Positions 59,437-64,000 of a stretch of 64,000 nucleotides of DNA are shown in pieces; the first letter of the stretch is position 1, and each line of letters begins with the position of its first letter. A program made the translations under genes and the position numbers. A model generated the notes under the pieces. That model was not told where the DNA came from. It saw nothing but the letters and a program-made list of their open reading frames with translations, and did no database searches. Source of the DNA: Fictibacillus fluitans. GTDB taxonomy: Bacteria > Bacillota > Bacilli > Bacillales > Fictibacillaceae. The DNA lies in assembly GCF_030418125.1 (NCBI RefSeq), contig NZ_JAUHTR010000002.1, positions 372,001 to 436,000 on the forward strand, read 5' to 3'.

Positions 59437-59892
59437 TTAATACTGTTGATCCGGTTTGAAAACCTGGGGATCTACATCAAAATGCCGGGAGACGATTTTC
59501 TGAAAAAAAGCCGATTCCCGCTTGAGCCGGGGAAGGCTTGGAACGATTAAGGGAACGCCAAAAATAGGACCGCTGACATTGATGGTAAACCGTCCGGGAG
59601 CAATAAAGCTTCCGGTCACGCGAATCTGGTCGCTGATCAGGAGGATGGCCAGGCCAATATCAATCACATCCACAAGTGCGGTTCCCGCCTGGTTTTCACC
59701 GATCCCTTCCAGCCGGCTTTCGCCTGTCAGCGGACCGCCCAAAGAAACCCGGAACCCCCGGGGAGTCACAAAGATTCCGATAATGGTGATCTGTCCGCTA
59801 AGCAGTAAAGCAGCCGTTGCCAAATCAAGACCCCGCTGAATCGCACCAATGATTTGAAGTTCCTTTTCTGTCTGCTCCGCTGTTTTCGTCAT
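59437..59892 (-). CDS. Conserved-looking protein with an internal duplication (151 aa)
   Basis: Two related units of about 45-55 residues follow one another: GLDLATAALLLSGQITIIGIFVTPRGFRVSLGGPLTG and GLAILLISDQIRVTGSFIAPGRFTINVSGPIFG. Each has a hydrophobic helix-like part and a short beta-rich GP segment. There is no signal peptide. Gene of unknown function; the segment SGQITIIG suggests a compact beta structure. GGGAGGCAAATG-like ribosome binding at the start. Confidence 0.65.
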   Translation of the reverse strand: MTKTAEQTEKELQIIGAIQRGLDLATAALLLSGQITIIGIFVTPRGFRVSLGGPLTGESRLEGIGENQAGTALVDVIDIGLAILLISDQIRVTGSFIAPGRFTINVSGPIFGVPLIVPSLPRLKRESAFFQKIVSRHFDVDPQVFKPDQQY

Positions 59893-59908
59893 TTGCCTCC
59901 CCCCACAG

Positions 59909-60181
59909 TTGTATCCTATTCCTCACGGCCCGGAACGGGAATGCAAGACAACTCCAAAAGATTTTTTCCCTTTCCAGGGGGTACAGAGTACTCGTCCCGG
60001 AAATACAGTAATAACGACATCCACAACAAAAGGAATGATAGGATTGGCTTTATCATTGACCAATATTCCGACTGTCAGGCCGGCGAAGGCCGGTGTCTTT
60101 CTGCTGGCGCTTCCCCTTATTATCTTTATTTTTTTCTTTACCCAGCCGAAGCCAAGCGATGAGGTGCGGCCGCAGCAATAA
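59909..60181 (+). CDS. Possible small C-terminally anchored membrane protein
   Basis: The reading frame ends with a hydrophobic helix (AGVFLLALPLIIFIFFF) and polar tail, after NTVITTSTTKGMIGLALSLTN. A better start (ATG at 59940, GGAACGGGA upstream) lies in another frame that reads MQDNSKRFFPFPGGTEYSSR and then loses similarity to a membrane protein. The two together look like a single gene with a frameshift near 60000, or one of them is chance. Low confidence. Confidence 0.3.
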   Translation: MYPIPHGPERECKTTPKDFFPFQGVQSTRPGNTVITTSTTKGMIGLALSLTNIPTVRPAKAGVFLLALPLIIFIFFFTQPKPSDEVRPQQ

Positions 60182-60218
60182 AAGACTCCCCTTTCCTGGT
60201 GAAAGGGGAGTCTTATTT
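60182..60218. terminator. Bidirectional terminator
   Basis: AAGACTCCCCTTTC and GAAAGGGGAGTCTT form a perfect 14-bp stem with T-rich and A-rich flanks, serving the small gene on the left and the SDR gene on the right. Confidence 0.92.
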
Positions 60219-60986
60219 TTACTTCCGAAAGTCAGGATTGTTCTTCTGGAACCCAAGCCAGGCATTTAAGATGCCTTTTTCAATATCATCTCTTGGCGCA
60301 TGGAGGCGTTCTTCAGTGCCTCCATAGCCGACTTCTAATTTTTCATCTTTCAATCCATTAAAAATGGTATCTGCAAAATCATTCAGCGGAGCGCCAAATG
60401 TATGAAGTCCAACGCCGCCCAGGTCCGTATTGACGGCTGGAGGGAGGATTTCCACCACCTCGACACCTGTTTCTGCCAACTGGTGGCGCAGAGTGACCGT
60501 AAAGGAATGCATGGCCGCCTTTGTTGCACTGTAGATCGGAACCCATACACCCGGCTGAATGGCCAACCCGGAGGTAACGTTCAAAATGGCGGCCCGTTCC
60601 TTTTCAACGAAATGAGGAATGAGCAGCATGGACAGATGCATCGGCCCCTCCACATTGATGGCCAATTCATTTTGATAGTACTTCCACTCTTCAGCCGCAT
60701 TCAGCAGGTTGACCCGCTGCTGGATGCCTGCATTATTCACAAGCACATTCAAATCCGGGAATTCCTTTGTTGCCCATTCCACAAGACTGATGCGCTCTTC
60801 TTCATTGGAAACATCACAAACCTTCGTATAAAGCTCCGGAAATTTTTCTTTGGCTTCGTCCAATTTCTCCTGACGCCGTCCACCGATGATCACCTTATTG
60901 TCTTCCTGTAAGAAGCGTTCGGCAAAAGCCAGTCCAATGCCTGAAGCTCCGCCTGTAATCAGGATCGTGTTACCAGACAATTTCAT
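60219..60986 (-). CDS. Short-chain dehydrogenase/reductase (DltE-like)
   Basis: ATG 60986 behind GGGAGGAAC gives 255 residues. The cofactor motif ITGGASGIGLAFAERF, NNAG in VLVNNAGIQQ, the Ser/Tyr/Lys triad with YSATKAAMHSF and LPPAVNTDLGG mark a classical SDR. DltE-type oxidoreductases are widespread with unknown substrate. Monocistronic; shared terminator at the 3' end. Confidence 0.9.
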   Translation of the reverse strand: MKLSGNTILITGGASGIGLAFAERFLQEDNKVIIGGRRQEKLDEAKEKFPELYTKVCDVSNEEERISLVEWATKEFPDLNVLVNNAGIQQRVNLLNAAEEWKYYQNELAINVEGPMHLSMLLIPHFVEKERAAILNVTSGLAIQPGVWVPIYSATKAAMHSFTVTLRHQLAETGVEVVEILPPAVNTDLGGVGLHTFGAPLNDFADTIFNGLKDEKLEVGYGGTEERLHAPRDDIEKGILNAWLGFQKNNPDFRK

Positions 60987-61116
60987 GGATGTTCCTCCCT
61001 GTTCGTGAAAGATTAAAATGGCACGTGAAGATAATATACCCGTTAACCCGCCTTCGGGAAACGGAGTGTCTGTCAATTTGAAAAATAGAAGTATTTATTA
61101 ATACTACCTTTGTTAT

Positions 61117-62319
61117 TTAGGCAGCGTCCCGATTTCTCACTTGTTTCGTCTTTATATTTACAAATAACATCATAATGGCGCCGAGCAGCGGGCCTGCCGC
61201 AAGTGCAATAAATCCAAGCATGTAACTAGAGGTAGTATCTACAACTACTCCTACAACGAGCGGGGAGATGAGAGACCCGAGCTGCCAGATGGCGTTCACC
61301 AGCCCCATGGCTGTTCCGATTTGCTTTTCCTCCACCAGCTCACCAATAATGGCGGTCATCACAGGACTGTATATAAACGCAGTGATGCCAAGAATGGCAG
61401 TCAGAGGCACAAGAATGCCGGTATGGGTGTTAATGCCGAACCAGATCAGAACAGGAGCAAACAAGAACAGCGCCCAAAAGGCAATCGTTTTTTTGTTGAG
61501 ATAGTCAGAAATAAAACCAATGAGCGGTTTGCACAGCAGGCCGGCCATCCCGTAAACTGCCATCATTTTTCCCGCTTCTACCAATGAAAGGTGAAGGGAG
61601 TGGTTCAAATAGGTGTTGGCCCATGTGGCTGTTCCCCATGTGGCCCATAACCCGCCGAAACCTGCCACCCCGGCGAGCAGCAGATTTTTATTCTTGAGGA
61701 CCTCGAGCATCTCTTTTAGTGAGACACCCTTTTTCTTTGTTCCATGATAAGTGCCGCTTTCTTTAAGAAAAAAGAAGCTCAGGATAATACCGGCGATCGG
61801 CAGCAATCCTGCCACCAGAAAGGCAGAGCGCCAGCCATGGTTTTCTGCGACGGTGGGAACAAATAAGTTAACGACAGTGACCCCAAGTGAAGTTGCCGTC
61901 ATGAAGAGGCCGATGGCGATTCCTCTTCTTTTTGCAGAAACATGATCAAAAATGGCTGCCAAGGAAGCAGAAAAAATAGCGCCCGAGCCAAGGCCGGCCA
62001 ACAGCCTGAAGGCAAAACCCTGTTCAAAGGTATGTACGAGAGACATGCAGAGCGTAAAGACTCCCATTGTTAAATACGAGCCGAGCAGCACCTTGCGATA
62101 GCCGAACCGGTCGGTCAACAGACCACCCGGAAATTGTGTAATTACATAGCCGATGTAAAAAGCGGTCATATAGCTTCCGGCATCTGCAGCAGACAAGCCC
62201 ATCTCCTTTGAGGCAAGCGGAATGACCGGCGGCCATGACAGTCTGTCCACGAACGAAAACATATACGTCATCCAGACGAGCACGACGACAGTAACCGGCC
62301 GAATCCAGTTGTTTTTCAT
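61117..62319 (-). CDS. MFS transporter (ACS-like)
   Basis: 400 residues, 12 helices in two halves. TM1-2 has MTYMFSFVDRLSWPPVIPLASKEMGLSAADAG, the motif-A loop GGLLTDRFGYRKVLLG and a related one GFISDYLNKKTIAFWAL in the second half. The N-terminal wording resembles organic-anion/phthalate or sugar-acid carriers (ACS family). It is divergent from the ribulokinase gene, with AT-rich DNA between. Confidence 0.88.
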   Translation of the reverse strand: MKNNWIRPVTVVVLVWMTYMFSFVDRLSWPPVIPLASKEMGLSAADAGSYMTAFYIGYVITQFPGGLLTDRFGYRKVLLGSYLTMGVFTLCMSLVHTFEQGFAFRLLAGLGSGAIFSASLAAIFDHVSAKRRGIAIGLFMTATSLGVTVVNLFVPTVAENHGWRSAFLVAGLLPIAGIILSFFFLKESGTYHGTKKKGVSLKEMLEVLKNKNLLLAGVAGFGGLWATWGTATWANTYLNHSLHLSLVEAGKMMAVYGMAGLLCKPLIGFISDYLNKKTIAFWALFLFAPVLIWFGINTHTGILVPLTAILGITAFIYSPVMTAIIGELVEEKQIGTAMGLVNAIWQLGSLISPLVVGVVVDTTSSYMLGFIALAAGPLLGAIMMLFVNIKTKQVRNRDAA

Positions 62320-62499
62320 AGCAGTTTTCTCCTTAACTAGTATGTAAATTATTTCACATTATTAAATATAGCAGAATCAAAATAAATGGGCATACATAAA
62401 AGATTGCGATTTTGAAGCAAAGTGAATTTCATATGCGTTTTCTTAAAAAATATAGTAGTATTCTACAAAAGAGAAATGGAACTGAGGGGGATAACTGCT

Positions 62500-64000
62500 T
62501 TGGGTAAAAAATATGTGATGGGCGTTGACTTTGGTACGGAGTCCGGCCGGGTTTTACTGGTTGAGGCTGATACAGGAAAAGAAGTCGCCACTAATGTTAC
62601 CGCTTACAAACATGGAGTACTGGACAAAACCTTGCCGGGAGGAACACCGCTTGGTACGGACTGGGCGCTTCAGGATCCAGGCGACTACCTGGATGTGCTC
62701 TCCATGTCTGTGCCTGCAGTTCTTCAGCAGGCAGGCGTGATGCCGGAAGATGTTATTGGTCTGGGAATTGATTTTACGGCATCTACCATACTGCCGCTAG
62801 ATCTAAAAGGGGAGCCGCTTTGTTTAAAGAGTAAATGGGAAAACGAACCACACAGCTATGTGAAGTTATGGAAGCACCATGCGGCTCAGACAGAAGCCGA
62901 TGATTTTACCAGAGTCGCTGAGGAGAGGGGAGAGGCTTTTCTCAAGCGTTATGGCGGGAAAGTTTCATCCGAGTGGATGTTTCCGAAGATATTGCAGATC
63001 TTGCGGGAGGCTCCCCAGGTGTTTGATGAGGCGGATCTTTTTATGGAGGCGTGCGACTGGCTGACAAGCAGGCTGACCGGGAACTTGCACCGCAGCAGCA
63101 ATACATCGGGCTACAAAGCGTTCTGGAACAAGAAAGAAGGCTATCCGTCACCTGAATTTTTTGCTGCGGTGGACGATCGTCTTAAGGATATTCTAAAAAC
63201 AAAAATGCGCGGGGACGTGCTTTCCATTGGAGAAAAGGCAGGAGAACTGACCGAAGAAATGGCTCAGGTACTGGGTCTGAATCCTGGCACAGCGATAGCG
63301 GTCGGAATCATTGATGCACATGCGGGTGTTCCGGCGGCAGGCGCTGTCCGGCCAGGACAAATGGTGATGACGATGGGCACTTCCAACTGCCACTTGCTGG
63401 TGACGGATAAAGATCAACCGATAGTCGGGGTCTGCGGAAGCGTGGAGGATGGGATTATTCCCGGATATATCAGTTTTGAGACAGGTCAGGTGGCTGTCGG
63501 TGATTCCTTTGCATGGTATGTGGATCAGGCTGTGCCCGGCTATGTGAAAAAAGAAGCGGAGGAATCAGGGCTGAATGTGCATCAGCTGCTTGAAAGGAAA
63601 GCCTCTGCCTATGAGCCGGGACAGACGGGGCTGATCGCGCTGGATTGGTGGAACGGAAACCGCTCTGTGTTGGTTGACTCTCATTTATCAGGAGCAATTA
63701 TCGGGCTCACCCTGGCCACGAAGCCTGAAGAAATTTACCGGGCCTTGATAGAGTCCACTGCTTTTGGCACAAAAAAGATCATCGACAGCTTTGTTCAGGG
63801 AGGGGTGCCTGTGGATGAAATCTTTGCCGTGGGAGGCTTGCCAGACCGGAACCGCTTGCTCATGCAAATTTACGCCGATGTAACCAACCGTGAAATCAAG
63901 GTCGCAGACTCCAGCCAGACGACAGCACTTGGAGCTGCGATGTACGGGGCTGTAGCGGCCGGAAGCAAAGCAGGCGGCTACGATTCCATTTTTGAGGCAG
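62500..64000 (+). CDS. araB: Ribulokinase, N-terminal 500 residues (runs off window)
   Basis: TTG 62500, preceded by GAGGGGG, opens a frame that continues to the window end. FGGY kinase: [20 protein letters not shown] (phosphate 1), [11 protein letters not shown], the ribulokinase-type [16 protein letters not shown] and [12 protein letters not shown], then [12 protein letters not shown] (conserved TSxCH) and [14 protein letters not shown] with [20 protein letters not shown]. It phosphorylates L-ribulose to L-ribulose-5-phosphate in arabinose breakdown. Usual length is about 560 residues, so about 60 are missing. Confidence 0.93.
   Translation, partial: MGKKYVMGVDFGTESGRVLLVEADTGKEVATNVTAYKHGVLDKTLPGGTPLGTDWALQDPGDYLDVLSMSVPAVLQQAGVMPEDVIGLGIDFTASTILPLDLKGEPLCLKSKWENEPHSYVKLWKHHAAQTEADDFTRVAEERGEAFLKRYGGKVSSEWMFPKILQILREAPQVFDEADLFMEACDWLTSRLTGNLHRSSNTSGYKAFWNKKEGYPSPEFFAAVDDRLKDILKTKMRGDVLSIGEKAGELTEEMAQVLGLNPGTAIAVGIIDAHAGVPAAGAVRPGQMVMTMGTSNCHLLVTDKDQPIVGVCGSVEDGIIPGYISFETGQVAVGDSFAWYVDQAVPGYVKKEAEESGLNVHQLLERKASAYEPGQTGLIALDWWNGNRSVLVDSHLSGAIIGLTLATKPEEIYRALIESTAFGTKKIIDSFVQGGVPVDEIFAVGGLPDRNRLLMQIYADVTNREIKVADSSQTTALGAAMYGAVAAGSKAGGYDSIFEA

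Noticed and set aside
1-64000. tRNA, rRNA, riboswitch, insertion sequence or prophage
   Set aside because: No transposase, integrase, terminal inverted repeats or recognisable structured-RNA core was found on either strand by eye; a covariance search could still find small RNAs.

Overview
The window looks like chromosome of a spore-forming, low-to-moderate-GC Bacillaceae bacterium (Bacillus/Fictibacillus-like; the genus is not provable from sequence alone). The signs are strong GGAGG-type ribosome binding sites, many TTG/GTG starts, CcpA-type cre sites, a Rap phosphatase, YesM/YesN-type two-component genes, a SwrC-type RND pump and a PucR/CdaR-type regulator. I saw no rRNA, tRNA, phage, transposon or CRISPR. 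The window opens inside a class III aminotransferase gene and closes inside a ribulokinase gene.

Layout. (1) 0-2 kb: aminotransferase with a consensus sigma-54 promoter and two palindromic upstream sites, next to its likely RocR-like activator. (2) 2-9 kb: HAD phosphatase, RND exporter, Bax-inhibitor-like membrane protein, and a beta-propeller protein with Asp-box-like repeats. (3) 9-14 kb: HMG-CoA lyase, FCD/GntR regulator, class III CoA-transferase and a two-gene Na+/solute symporter, with TTGTATACAA operators between the divergent units. (4) 14-26 kb: beta-mannoside operon: ABC importer without ATPase, YesM/YesN pair, two tandem GH2 beta-mannosidases. (5) 26-32 kb: acyl-CoA synthetase, Rap phosphatase with a Phr-like 43-aa secreted peptide, small unknown genes, peptidoglycan-binding protein, universal stress protein, CdaR regulator. 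(6) 32.9-38.9 kb: glycerate kinase, KdgT-like permease, larA, larE, larB, larC1. (7) 39.4-56.1 kb: TRAP transporter, 2-hydroxyacid dehydrogenase, second TRAP binding protein, second LarA-superfamily protein, membrane protein, YjhG-type sugar-acid dehydratase, IclR regulator, FAH-family enzyme, split UxaA-type enzyme, aldehyde dehydrogenase, second FAH enzyme. (8) 56.1-64 kb: NicO-type nickel permease, detached larC2, kynA, a phosphotransferase, small unknown genes, SDR, MFS transporter, ribulokinase.

How it fits together. Segments 6 to 8 read as one nickel-pincer/sugar-acid catabolic island. There are two LarA-type proteins with all four cofactor-binding positions, the cofactor genes larB, larE and larC1, a larC2 half 18 kb away, and a nickel permease beside it. 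The dehydratase, FAH-family enzyme and aldehyde dehydrogenase make a Weimberg-like route (aldonate to 2-keto-3-deoxy acid to 2-oxoglutarate semialdehyde to 2-oxoglutarate). Two perfect 17-bp palindromes before the TRAP operon and a near-copy before the FAH operon suggest a regulon of the IclR protein encoded between them.

The most unusual signal is non-coding. Five intergenic regions, each just after an intrinsic terminator, carry short arrays with a period of 21 bp (exact in three). Each has its own 6-12-nt core, and four of the five share a TGTCGAA element. I know of no named element with these properties.
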